64,000 nt of DNA. It comes from Stichopus chloronotus. Taxonomy: Eukaryota > Echinodermata > Holothuroidea > Aspidochirotida > Stichopodidae. The stretch spans positions 12,354,705-12,418,704 of the forward strand of contig CM037846.1 of NCBI GenBank assembly GCA_021234535.1, given 5' to 3'. The notes beneath the pieces were generated by a model, which made no database searches, was not told the origin of the DNA, and saw nothing but the letters and a program-made list of their open reading frames with translations. Made by a program: the position numbers and the translations under genes. Positions 28,610-40,650 of the stretch are shown here, in pieces. The number at the start of each line of letters is the position of its first letter. Within the stretch, counting starts at the first letter, position 1.

Positions 28610-28800
28610 GAGTGTTCTATTACAAGTTTAAGGTGACTGGCCACAGGATAAAATAAAAATATAACAAAAATATGAATTTTTTTTTTCTTCTTATTGCTGT
28701 GAACCAAAAATCTCAATACCATGTTCCGTTTGAAAGTTATGAAATATATTTTCAAACGGTTCATTGCATTATGGGCATTTGTAATGTCACGCAGGCACAC
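28610..28800 (+). repeat. Dispersed repeat family C, copy 1
   Basis: Similar to 62010-62205. Shared blocks include TACCATGTTCCGTTTGAAAG against TACCACGTTCTGCTTTAAAG, followed by the identical CATTGCATTATGGG. This copy contains a perfect 10-bp hairpin (CCGTTTGAAA at 28726-28735, TTTCAAACGG at 28750-28759). No coding capacity. It is followed after about 170 bp by family A copy 1, so the two might be parts of one longer element, although the 62-kb copy has no family A sequence after it. Confidence 0.5.
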
Positions 28801-28970
28801 TACTGGAACACCCTTTGCATTTCTTTATAATTTTGATTACTTTAAGAAAAACATTACGATAGTTTAAGAGAGTTTTCAGTTTTCTGTTCTCAATTTCAAT
28901 TTGACTCTGTCAGATGAAATTTTGTAAGCATGAGGGAACAAGAAATCTCCGTGACCAGCGTTGTCTTTCT

Positions 28971-29147
28971 TTAAAGGTCATGTGAAGTCATTGGGAAGTT
29001 GCACAGATGAAACCCTGAAAAGAAAATTCGTTGGAATTGTGTTTTTATCCATTACAGTTTTGAAAATATGACTTTTCAAACTTTGATAAAAATGCAAAGC
29101 ATGTGACGTGGAGTTTTGCACAGTGTCAGTCTAACTTTTATTGGATC

Positions 29148-29183
<36 letters not shown>

Positions 29184-29664
29184 ATCAATTAATTACTGGG
29201 TTTCAGATTAGTAAGTGCAATCGATATTTTTCAACAAGAAAACACATGCTTCAAAAAAAAAAAACCCTTCTTGGCATATAAAATTAGCAATTGTCCTTGA
29301 AGTAAAGGTTAAGTAAAAGAGAATAATATTAGACTTATCACTGGAGTTCTGTTAGGTCACAAATTTGAGGCATACTCAGCCAATGTTTATTCATGATACA
29401 GGTGTGGAAGAGAAATTGCCTGTCAAATTATCAATATTTAAGTCACTATATGGATTTTGATGGAATTTCCGTCTACGTTCAATATTTTCAATGATTACTA
29501 CCACCCAATATTCCAAAATGTCTCTTCATGTCCCACGATCTTTACATAGCAATATGTTCGTTAAAAATGAGAAATTGGCATAGGGTTTGAAATGCATGCA
29601 GTGAAAAAATATTTTCTTTCATTCAAGAACCCCTTCACTTGACAGTGAAATGCTCCTTAAAAGG
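28971..29664 (+). repeat. Dispersed repeat family A, copy 1
   Basis: A roughly 690-bp non-coding repeat related to 39670-40312 and 53043-53620. Shared landmarks in order are a start like AAAGGTCATGTGA, GACTTTTCAAA then GATRAAAATGCAAA, GTGACGTGGA, CAGTGTCAG, GTTTATTCATGATAC and AGAGAAATTGCCTGT, then TCAATATTTTCAATGATT. This copy carries an (AT)n insertion at 29148-29175 that the others lack. No terminal inverted repeat or target duplication could be fixed. Confidence 0.72.
29148..29175. repeat. (AT)14 microsatellite inside family A copy 1
   Basis: A short pure AT tract that interrupts the family A alignment. The other two copies have unique sequence at this point, so it arose after this copy was inserted. 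Confidence 0.9.
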
Positions 29665-32600
29665 TGTATACAGCAAGTTGTGAATAATAATCAGGATATT
29701 ATAGACCAACGTGTGGTGTAATCATTGTACACCTTTAACCCAATATGAAGTCACTTTAAACTGTTTGTGACTTGTAAACAACTCAACTATGTATGTTAAT
29801 GCTAATATTTGTAATGCAAATACACAACTGCGACAGTTGTAGATATAGATGTATATTTTACCGCAACTGTTTGTGGTTTTTTTTTTTTTAGAACCATGCA
29901 TGATTTCTGTTTGTGGGCCAAACAAAAAGGTTGGGAACGGCAGCAAATACACGAAATGGCAAAGAAAAAAAAATCAAACATATCCTCAAGTTAAGGAATA
30001 TCTGGCATTCATGTGAACAATTCTTTCACTACACCAGTCGAAGCAATTTTTAAGCAATTGCCGCAGAGAAATGTCTTTGCATGAAATTACAAATACATTG
30101 CCTTATGACCGGATACAATTAACCTACTGACAGAGATATGAAATAGAAAAAAAAAGAAAAGCCTCAATCACCTCAATTAAATTTCTTCTGTTGTTAACTT
30201 TCCAAACTTTTAGGGAGTTACTAATGTTATCACGAGTTCTACAAAGGCCATCAAAGGCGGGACTTTTCATGATTATTACAGATTCGATCGATGTATTTCC
30301 TTTGTCTTCTGTATATTTTATGGATTTTGACGTGTGTTTGCTCTACTTAATATAGATTGATTGGACGAAAGTGAAAGGGGGGGGGGGGCAAACACATGGT
30401 AAGTTCTGTACAAATACATAGACTAAAATAAATCACATCAAATGTTTTCCAAAACACATGTTCAAAACAAGAAATGTGATATTTGTGTACAAATATAGGA
30501 TATACAAATAGATTAAAAATATATATCATTTGTAAAATATATATCATTTGAGTGTGTGCACGTGTTGTAGTATATTCGAAGTGTAAAAGGTATTCCTCTT
30601 TAGGTCTTGAATAGGTAGCCACGGTGCGATTAATAGTGACAATGAGAACACTCCAGTGACATAAAAGAACGAAAGTTTACCTCTTACTAACAAGAAAACT
30701 GTAAAGTACATTGTGTCTGGATACCAAACACGTACAAAGATTGCCATCTGGATCAAAGACGCCATCATGGCTTTTATTCGTTAACTCCGAGTCAACTTAA
30801 AACGTCAGCTTCAAAACATTCTCGAATGCATATCTCACCGTGTGTTAATGTATTTTATATAGTGCACATAGTACATCATTGTTTGATTTAGCAACAAGAA
30901 AAAAAACTTCTTTTCCAACTCCCCAAGCATGATTTCATGAAAATGGCAAAAAAAAAAAAAAAAATACGTGATGGTGGACCAAATTGTTACTCCGTAATTG
31001 TCCTTTTCATTTTGTGATTGCTCTTGAGGGCACGTCAGACATTAAGTAAAGAAATGGTTTGCTGATACCCCCAAAAGGCAATAAATTAAATTTTATTTGT
31101 CATTCATGTCATCGATGAAAAGATGCGCTTGGTCCCGTTCTGTGAGAACAGAGAAAAGAAAGCGAATTTGTCCCGTTATGGGCCTTTTTTTGTTTGAGGG
31201 CCCGATCGAGGCTTGAGAGTGTCACTGTCTCTGAAGAGACCCTGATGAGAAATAAAATAAAAGTGTTTCTGTGATCGCTGCCAAGGACTCAATGCGTAGT
31301 CTACGCACATCTTAAAATATGTCGCTGACTCAAAAATAGGAGGGAAACACCTGCAGATTTGCTTCGTCTCATCCGGGCATTTCTTGCTAATATTAGAACA
31401 AAATCGTTGCCATTGAGGAGAAAGAGATTTACAGCTTAATATCCGCCGTAGCTAAAGATAAAATGTACTTTATCATTGTCAAAAAAAAAGGAAAAAGAAG
31501 AGAAAAAGAAAACTAAAAGTGTACAACCAAGAATCTGAATGCAACAGGTACGAACAAAACGCATTCAGCTATAAGTTAATGCAAACAGCAGACAGACATG
31601 CCTTAGAAAAAAATGTCAACAACCCGGGTTGATGGAGTAAAGTCGTTCGCTCGTCGGCTGTATAGCAATAAATTTTTTTTTTTTAAATGGTATTTAAAAA
31701 AAATAGTAAATAATGGTTCGAAATATGTGGAACTGGCAATAACGCATTAGTTTGACAATTTTAGATGTACTTGTAAACCCATTTGTAAGCACTTCAAAGA
31801 ACACGTTCCCCCCCCCTTTTGAAGGGGGGTGGTGGTTAAGAACCGATCGAGGAACAACAACATCGATGTCTCATAAAAAGAGTTGACGATAAAAAGGAAT
31901 ATTTATAAGCACCGATGATAAATTGCAAATTATGACTTATTTTCGATATTCATAAAAAGGAGCGTATATATTTGTATTGATATTTCTTAAAAACATACTA
32001 TCAAAAACATTCTGTAGAATAAATTTGAAATTTTAATGGAATCCGCTGTATTTGAATGAATAATTTGTGGTCATTAGGTGTCGGGTATCTGAAAGAATTT
32101 GTCTTAATACTTATCGACTGCGGTGCGGCATCAGGGATAAAGAAAACTATGCATGTAAAGCTGACAAGGAAGCTTCTTAACTTGGAGACCAAAACTAAAC
32201 TAGTACAGTCTCTTTAAAGAAAAATAGGGCGTTTAGAATATACCAACATGGCACACAAGAAATTGGCTTTAGTCATTGTTAAACCATTCAGTATCATCAA
32301 TAAACATCTGCAAAATCTTCATCTCTTAAAAATATTATGCATGTGATGAGTAATGGAAGGTGCATCATTTGAATTTTAAAAAAGTTTGGGTGAACCAATC
32401 ATTGTTGAGCAACTAATAACTGAATTTCTATCTGTGATTTGATAGTGAGGGTGATGTCTTGAACATCGAAAGTCAAGCTCAGATCTTTATTCGTGTCTCT
32501 GTCTTGCCTTGTCACATCTGTAACGATCCTAGTTCCAATGCTCTTTCAATCAACCTTAATCTCTTCGTTTTGTTGTGTGTCCAGGTAGTAGTCAGCAATA

Positions 32601-33460
32601 AACACAAGGAGAGGTGTGATGTATTGATTAAATACCTGCCTCTTCAAAAGGCAGGTCTTCCTCTTATGTAGGTATTAAAATAGATTATAAGAAAGGAAAT
32701 CAGATAAAAGTCATCTCTTCCTAATCTGCCGTCATCCCTTGGCAAAACGAAGAGGCCGCTGGTGCTGCCTACTCCCAACATCAGTTTCAATAGAACTGTG
32801 GAGGTGGTAATACTCACCAGGAAACAACTTATTATCTAGGGTGAAAATTAGTGTCATGAAAACTGAGGGCGTTCTACTAGAGACTGCTTGCAAAGTTTAT
32901 GTTTTCTTATATTCAAACTTGTTTAATGTTAAAATCTTTTACGTATTTACGCACAACTATCTACGTCTTATGGACAACGTGACAACGAAGGTTGCTTTTA
33001 ATTCCTTAGAATTTGATATTACTTACAAAATTATTATGTTGACATGGTTTTCAGTAAGATTTATTTTAAAAAATGGAAGAATTCGGAAAGTTTCAATCAT
33101 TCGGAAGATATTCAAGACAGTTAAAAGTCGTTCCTCACCTACCTTTGTATCATATCTTACTCACAGCTTTCCTTCAGCTCAATCACAATTCGTTAGTTTA
33201 CAAGCAAGCTCGGTATGAGGAAGCGGTGAGTTGGGCGACAGAGGGGTCTAGTGCATATTTTAAGACCCATTGAAATCGCTCCACATGCCTGTACACAGAA
33301 GTTTATTGAAACATTCAGCCCTATTTAGGTCTCTCCCAGCTGAATGCGACAAAAGTGGTTGGTGTTCTGCGAGGAAAACGGTGAACTAAAAATGCTTTTT
33401 GCCTCAGAAAGTGGTTGCTACATACGGTCGTTGAAAGCCTTCATTCTCAAAGCCATGTAA
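29665..33460. other. Non-coding stretch
   Basis: AT-rich DNA with a G12 run at 30377-30388, poly-A runs (about 30950), and a C8/G6 mirror-like pair near 31808-31830 that could fold on itself. Open frames at 32459-32671 and 32841-33273 are unrecognised. Confidence 0.4.
30377..30388 (+). repeat. Poly-G run (G12)
   Basis: Twelve consecutive G on the plus strand after GTGAAA. Simple homopolymer with no gene context. Confidence 0.85.
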
Positions 33461-34029
33461 CCCTTTACAGGATGGCCTAGCCACATTTATAGCTTTGATA
33501 CATTGAAGAATAAGTTAATCCGACCATTATAATGAAACTTCCCACTCAATTCCCATTTGTGGCTCCTGAGATTTGGGCAGTTGAAGTTGCCACGTTTGCT
33601 ACCGACAGTTATCTTGAAGTAAGCAGGAGTGACGTCGACTCCCTACATTGATAAAGCATTTTATGCATTCTCTTTAAACTTCACACCACATTTAATATTT
33701 CAATATCTAGTGCTATCATAACGTAAATGTATGAGGGGTATGAGAGTTTTGCGACATTCACAAAACCAGCACTTAAGCTGACCTATCGATTTCAAGGTCA
33801 AAATAATAAATGCAGTAATAAAGAAAACAAAAGAATTTTCAGCCATGTGAGGAGATGATGTCACTCCTGCTTGTTTCAAGTTCACAGTGGTTAGTAACGG
33901 GGGTAACTTCAACTGGTAATACCTCGAGAACCACACATGGGAACTGAATGGAAGTTTCACCAGAATGGTTGAATTAACTTATTCTTAAACATATCTTAGC
34001 TAAATTTGTGGCTGGACGATCCTTTTAAC
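33461..34029. mobile_element. Fold-back element with about 185-bp imperfect inverted arms
   Basis: The left arm (33461-33649) and the reverse complement of the right arm (33844-34029) align along nearly their whole length. Shared blocks include GGATNGNCNAGCCACA, AAGAATAAGTTAAT, GTGAAACTTCC or ATGAAACTTCC, CAGTTGAAGTT, and AAGCAGGAGTGAC. About 195 bp of AT-rich loop separates them. There is no coding frame of note. Long inverted arms around a short centre fit a fold-back or MITE-type DNA transposon. Two repeat copies inserted in opposite orientation are the alternative. Divergence between arms suggests an old insertion. Confidence 0.7.
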
Positions 34030-35218
34030 GTGCAATCTCTATAACACTAATAGCCTTATGACTAACCTGCCAGTTCGTTTTATTTTAAGCGAAACAAGAA
34101 TGTAGCGAAACCGGCTCTTGTGGTATATGTAAGGGACTTCCCTCCTTATAATTACAACGATAGACTCCGACTGAATAAGTTATCTTTCACTCTACATTTA
34201 TCAGGCAGGTGATGCACAACGTAACACTTTAAAAAATTTGCTTTTTTAATCAAGATTCGTGATTTCGAATTTAGATCGCGGAACATTGGACATGAATGCT
34301 TCAGTGGACCTACGATGTATTTTTTCATGGTGTTGATTTCACGAGAAACAGATGGCTCAAAGAAAGAAAGTTAAGTTTGTCTTTCTTTAGAACTGATTCG
34401 CTTTCGTCCCCTAAAAGAGAGATTGTCTCTTCAAGTGGCTCAAGGCTTCTCGTCGACGAACGGCTGAGTTATGGTAATTTGAAGACCTAATTTTAAGACA
34501 ATTAGACGGGTAATCAGCGATATCGAAAATAAATGAAGATATCAAAACCTTCACTTTCTCTCCGATTACTCCGTTATGCGATACCTTTTTTTTTTTTCCT
34601 TTCTCTAGACTTCAGATTCGGTCATCTCTGTTACGAGTATTCTCGAAATGAATAAAAAGTATGAACATTTCAATCATCAGCACTATAGACGGATAAATGT
34701 TAATTCGTACACAAACACCATGTACAGACATTTGCAGAAACGGTATACCACTTACTATAGAGAATACTCCAGCCTAGGCTCCATGTTCTTTACCAGAAGG
34801 ACTGACGTGGATGAGGATGAAATTTCATAATTAATTCCTATAACATCTCTAAAAACGACCTACATCAGTATTCGATAAGAGTAACGTTTCAAAGGTTTCA
34901 CTCTTTTCTGTTTTTTTTTTTTCTTCTTTGATTTTCTCGTGTTGTAATCCATTTGGAAGACACCTGAACCGCCAGAATACCAGCGAGTGCATTTGTAGAG
35001 CAAAGACATTATGTCTAAGTAAAGTATGGAGGTCATCGACCATCAATTTCAGTGTGGAATTATTATCATTCTACCACTTCACTTTAACTGCGTCCTTTTT
35101 GGTGTCCTAATGTTAATGTAGTCATCTCTCTTTAGCAGTGTCTTTGCAGATGAAGAAGAGTGATCTTTGATCTCATTTGTATCTTAAATGCCCTTAGAAG
35201 TAATTTTATGATCTCACC

Positions 35219-35330
35219 TTAAAGGGGCTGATTGAGTTGATTCACAAAATTCCAGTTAATTTGTCACATCTGTTGAGTATTACTCATACCATGTTGATGG
35301 TAAATGATCAAACAAAGAGATTCTGAATAT
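35219..35330 (+). mobile_element. TTAA MITE family, solo or truncated end (copy 2)
   Basis: TTAA followed by AGGGGCTGATTGAGTTG, one base different from the left terminus of the 14,394 element, then TTCACAAAATTCCAGTTAATTTG. This continuation resembles the right end of copy 1 read inward. No matching second terminus was found in the next 600 bp, so this copy is either truncated or has lost its other end to mutation. Confidence 0.55.
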
Positions 35331-36058
35331 TTAACACACAACTGAAGCAGCAGAGATAGCACAATTAAATAGTGAAATCGCTTCTTGAAAATATTTGGGT
35401 AAATAAACGCTGACATCTTCGTGTTTTCTGTACAGTGTGGCGTATTTTATGTATAAGATAATACGCATGAAACAATGAGAACAATTTGAAAAAGTTGAAG
35501 ACAAGAATCAATAGCCAATTGAATAATTCTACTTGCAATCCAGCAAAAATTGATTCCGTCAATAACTTTTAGTAGGGCAGTGTGTTTCAAAATCACTTCT
35601 ACCATCCAATGTTTACAACACTTTATCAGATGAAAGGAATACTTTTTTTTTCCATTTTCGACAGAAAATGATCACGGCTCTGTCATTATTTCTGTAATTG
35701 TTTCTTCGAGAATGCCAATAATAGTTTCAGGAATGCGGATTGTAGTTTCTATAGATTTAACATTCTCTCACAGTCGATAGAGTGCCATACCAGCCCATTG
35801 CAGAAACCTTAGTTCACAGGCATGTTAATTAGTGCGCTAATTTATGCAGACACCACCACGATACATTAGTCGTCGTCATGAATATCCATGAGGCAATTTA
35901 GTGTGACGTGAAACAAATGATTCCAACGAAGGCTACATTTTTTTTTCGGAATATCAATCATTGCGTGATGTGAATACATGTGTAGTAATTGCTTACATCT
36001 TCTCTAAATGTATGCATTTGTTTTCATAATTCTACATGAGCGCTCCGCGGCCTAACAT

Positions 36059-36088
36059 CAAGGACGTTCATCTTCTTGAACATCCTTG
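36059..36088. other. Hairpin, 12-bp stem with one mismatch
   Basis: CAAGGACGTTCA and TGAACATCCTTG are reverse complements apart from one C/A mismatch. They are separated by the 6-nt loop TCTTCT. No repeat copy or coding context was seen. Confidence 0.55.
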
Positions 36089-39000
36089 GTTTCATGATCT
36101 CATGGATTAATTGCTATTGTTTCAAGTGGCAGAGGAAAAAACAAAGATTAACTTTACAATCATGTGCAATTTCTGATGGTAATTAAACGTATGACTGAGC
36201 AGTACGACTCAGTAAAGGGAGTACGCCTCCAAGTACAAAGGACAACTTACAATGTAACCGAGTGAGAGCGATAGAAAGAGAACTGTCTTCTCTGTAAGGG
36301 CGGAATTTTGGCATAACACCATTCAGTAAAACTGATAAAACAAGATTTACAGAATCAGTTTCAGGTATACAATTAATGAATCAATTAGAGACAATGTATT
36401 AACTATAGCCCTCCTCCCACGGAAAAAAACAACTCATCATCATCTGTCAGTTTTTGCATTTTCATCAAACACAGAAGAGCCATATCTCAAAAACTGCATG
36501 TGATAGGACTGCAATGAGCTGACATTTAGGGTTTCACTCCGCAACTCATCTGGTTGAAGCCAGCTCTTTTGTCACATAGTCTTCATGGAGGGATCGTTTA
36601 ACAGTTTTTTTTTTTTCGGGGGGAGGGGTTGTGGACATGATGGGGTCACTCTAGCAATCTAATCTAATCAAACTTTAATATCTCCTGCCGGTTCATGCAA
36701 TGGGCTGTAGTAGACTGCTTCTTGGTCTATGTAAACACATGATTGCAGTCATTTCACGGTAGAAATTATACCTTTGTATATTTTTTTCAGGACACACGCT
36801 GTGAAAACTCCACTTCTTTCTCTGACTCTTTCGTGCATTTTGTTTTCACAAGTACACCTTACTTCCTGCACCTGTTCAAGTGGATGTTTAAGCGATTTAC
36901 ATATATCGTTTACAGTGGCAAACACTGAACTACTTTCGACAGCACACGTGTTCATGTTTATGTGTAAGTAACCATACGCTCATTTTTTTTATGGCTGAGA
37001 AAGGTTTTAGCAAACTTAACGTGAGATTGTAAATGGTCCTGCGGAACGAAATGTACATACCTTCTACTTAGATCAGAATGAGGCTCCGTCTTCTACCTAT
37101 CTATGAAACAAAGATTATTCTTACGTACTCTCTACGTTTCGTGATGGAAACATGCATGCCTCCTTTTCCGCTCAAAAATTTAGCCTGTAATCGATAATTG
37201 GTTAGGCATGGTGAAATCGTGGACTTGGTTGAAACCATTTTACAATGTAAAGTTCCCTGGACCAAAAGGTTGCTACAATACCGTTTCAAGTCACACATGG
37301 GTAAGGCCTTTTAGGCTTTCACACCTGCCCGAGGAACCACATTACATCTGCTCACATATTTATTTAATTGTAAAATCATTTTCAAAGATATAGAAATTAA
37401 CTCCAAAGTTCAAGTTCAATCAACGCCGACACTTTTTCCGAGACATTTTATGTTAAAACTACGAAATCGGGTTTTTTTTTTTGTATCTGCTCCGTTTTGA
37501 CAGCCTGCCGAATATCTCGCCAAACAATACTGACAAAGTGACAATGCCTATCAGATTCGACAGCAACTGCTAATCTTCTAACACATAAAAGAATGACAAA
37601 TTTAACCGCATTTCTGCTTCATCATATGCTATTATTTATGTGTAGACTCCATGCTCGCTCAGACGGTAGACTCCCAGTACAAAGTCTACTACTCCATGCC
37701 TCCCGGTTGTCGAACTCACAACATTGCAATCTCAGTGAACTAAATCAAAGTAATCCAAACAGAAGTAATCAGTGAATGAAACACCCAATCTTCTCATATT
37801 TCTAATATTTTATAACAAATCAATCTCGGGGTCAAGTGACAGTTGCATCACGGTTTCGTGTGTATGACATTCGCTAAGAAAACAAAAAAAATGGATGTTC
37901 ACCCACAGACACAGCGGTAAATCATATACAGTACGTTAGCTTGTTTTATAAGGGATGAGCGAAGCCACTCAATTAATATTGAGAGTTGAATATGTTGGGT
38001 TTTTTATATTGGAAGGTGCCCTTGACCCCGAAAAAGGAGTTTTGGTAGGAGGGACAAGTTGTGCCGGCCAGTGACACGTTGGACATTGTACAAAGTAAGC
38101 AGAAATTAAGAGACTACCGTTGTGAAATTTCCGAACGGCTACAGAGAGATATATAGCGTTCCGAATGGGTGTGTACCAATGTTACTAAGGAGATCGTTTT
38201 ATCACATGAAATTCGTGCCCCCAAGCAGGGTTTTATTTTGGCTGAGACTTATATGGATTTGTCATGGATTTACATGGATTCAAATTCATGTTGGAAATGA
38301 CCACCAGGAATCTGGTCAAGGTTACATCAAAACAAAATGGGTCAAATGTCCCAGAAAATTGAACATTGATTAGAAATTGAATCAAAAGGTGATCGAGAAA
38401 GAAACGCATACGGTAAAATCAAAGAATAACTAGATGAGTGCATGCTATCTTGGTAGAGGACAAAAGAAAAAGAAGCAAACACAAAAATACAAAAGGAGAA
38501 AAAGTCGAAAGCAAAGCAACAACAACGTCATAAGCAAACAGAGATTTAACAAAGAGGATTCCTCTATTCTTATTGTCTGAAGCAAAATCAGCTGTCAGTT
38601 CAGTTTTCTTTTATTATTTTTTTTTTCACCTGAAATCTTTATTCTCTTTTCTTTTTGTATCTCATTGGTACCTCCCCTCTCTGAACACCTGTGCCCTGCA
38701 ACATCAAGTATATGCAATTATTTAACCCGGGTCTTTGAGCACGAGCCAGAGAAGAAGATGTTGACATGATAACGCAGATCCATCACAAAACTTTCCAGTC
38801 TTTACAGAGACTTACAGCAAAACATATGTAAACAGTAACCTTTTTTAGGTTTTTTTCTTCTTTTTTTTTACTTTTGATTTTCTTTGAGGCCTACTTTACT
38901 CGGTTTCCGGTGGTCCGCTTCGTTACAAGATGATAAGAGGGCATCTTTTCATCCTTCAGCTTCAATTATTTGGCTATTCGATCTCATGTCGTGGCAGGTT

Positions 39001-39669
39001 TTATCTGTAATATTTCGCTCTCTTTCTCGACGGCAGCCACAGCGAGTGGAAAGGACCACTATATACACGAGTTCTCCTTTATTCTGTTATTCCATTTCTT
39101 TGCATTTTTGTTCTTCCTCCCATCAAGACTGTAAGTCACTTCTGATTATTAGAAGGCCAGCAGTGATATTCTATAAGATAACATCGTTTGTAAAACCACA
39201 TGTCTGGGATTTTTCAGGTGAGATGCCGCCAACATATAGAATTAAGATAAGAATAAAAGAGCGTGAGTGAAAAAAAAGAAAGAAAGAAAAGAAAACTAAA
39301 AGAAATAAAGAGATATTTGTATACTTTTGCTGAGGTATGATGTTAAGCAGAATCGACGTCCAACCGATAAAATTGCCCTTATCTATTCTCCTGTAAATTT
39401 AAGCTCTTAACTTTTAAATACAGTCAGTATTATATTGCATGGTTAAATATCGAATGTGCGGTACTTTATACCCAGGGTTTGCCTACGGGGAACTTCGAGG
39501 GTATTCCATTTGATCAGATCGTTTTTACTTTTTTGTTTCTTTTCCTCTCTCCTAAAAAGGCATTTTGATCAAGTTCTGCTCAAGTGATGTACAACCTCGG
39601 ACTCTAAATAAAGTTAACTTTCAAATCCTCATTTATTGCTCCGCTATTGGGTGGAAAAAAATATGACTG

Positions 39670-40312
39670 TCAAAGGTCGTGTGACATGACGTTACAAAGA
39701 ACTGGCCTCATTCAGAAGTTGCGGGTGGGGGAGGGGGAACTCTGGGTGAAATTTCGTTGAAATTTGCGACATTTCTATCACCGTTTTTGAGAAAAGGCTT
39801 TTCAAAGTTTTGATGGAAACGTAAATTTGAATGACGTGGACTTTTGCAGAGTGTTGGTACTTTTTTGTCAGACATTATACATATTGCCTCTGAACTCCTT
39901 GCCATGGCTCACATATTAGTAAATGCAACTTGAGAAAATATTTTCTTCCAAAATTAAACCCTCCGAGCATATGGAGTTCTCCATTGTCAATAAAATAAAG
40001 GTTTAAATAAACAAAGAATAAAGTAAGACATATCGTAGGAGTCCATCTCTTGACGTCAAATATTTGCATATTTACCCAGTGTTCATTCATGGCTGATGCA
40101 GGTGTAAGACACGAATTTGCCTGTACAAATGTCAATATTTGATGGATTTTGTCGGAACTTGAGACCATTTTCAATATTTTCAATGATTCATACAGTCAAT
40201 ACAGCAAAATGTCATTTTCATGTTACACGAACTTTACTGTTGAACACTGCTGGAAAGAATGTAACCAAGAAATCAAAGAAATACTTTACTGACAACGTAA
40301 AGGGATCTTAAA
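39670..40312 (+). repeat. Dispersed repeat family A, copy 2
   Basis: The cleanest copy of the family. It opens with CAAAGGTCGTGTGACATGACG and carries the GGCTTTTCAAAGTTTTGATGG block, GACGTGGACTTTTGCAGAGTG, CAAATATTTGCATATTTACC, GTGTTCATTCATGGCTGATG and TTTCAATATTTTCAATGATTC. The sequence TTAAAGGTTATGTGACG immediately after its end resembles the family's own start, so a further partial copy or a tandem arrangement may begin there. No coding sequence. It ends about 340 bp before the LINE relic. Confidence 0.75.
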
Positions 40313-40650
40313 GGTTATGTGACGAAAAATGACATTTTCGAGTATTGAATATTAATGATTGAATGTGACATTTAAGTAAAAGACAATCGTTTTGTCCTGC
40401 AGGCACTTCCAACCCCACTCTTAGTTCATAACTCAAGAGATTGCTGTTTCAGTCAAGAAAGGTTTCCAATTGCCTCTGGGTTGCGAAATGTTATGTTGCA
40501 CAAAGGCAAAATGGTACCAAAAATCTTTGTTGTTCTGTAAAATTATGCATAGGTGAAACCTTGCAAATTGACATCAAAACTTAGATTGGACTTATTGTAG
40601 ATTAACTTTGAAATTTGGTAACGTGACAATCACGATTTCTTTTTTTCAAA

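Larger units (their letters stand above)
34030..39669. other. Non-coding stretch
   Basis: No recognisable gene. It contains one end of the TTAA MITE family at 35219-35239, a 12-bp-stem hairpin at 36059-36088 and several poly-T tracts. Two overlapping plus-strand frames after a TTTTTTTCAG acceptor-like tract near 36790 carry no motif I can assign. Confidence 0.4.

Noticed and set aside
31228..31260. CCTGATGAG followed by A-rich sequence
   Set aside because: The A-rich continuation cannot form stem II and no GAAA/GUC arrangement follows.
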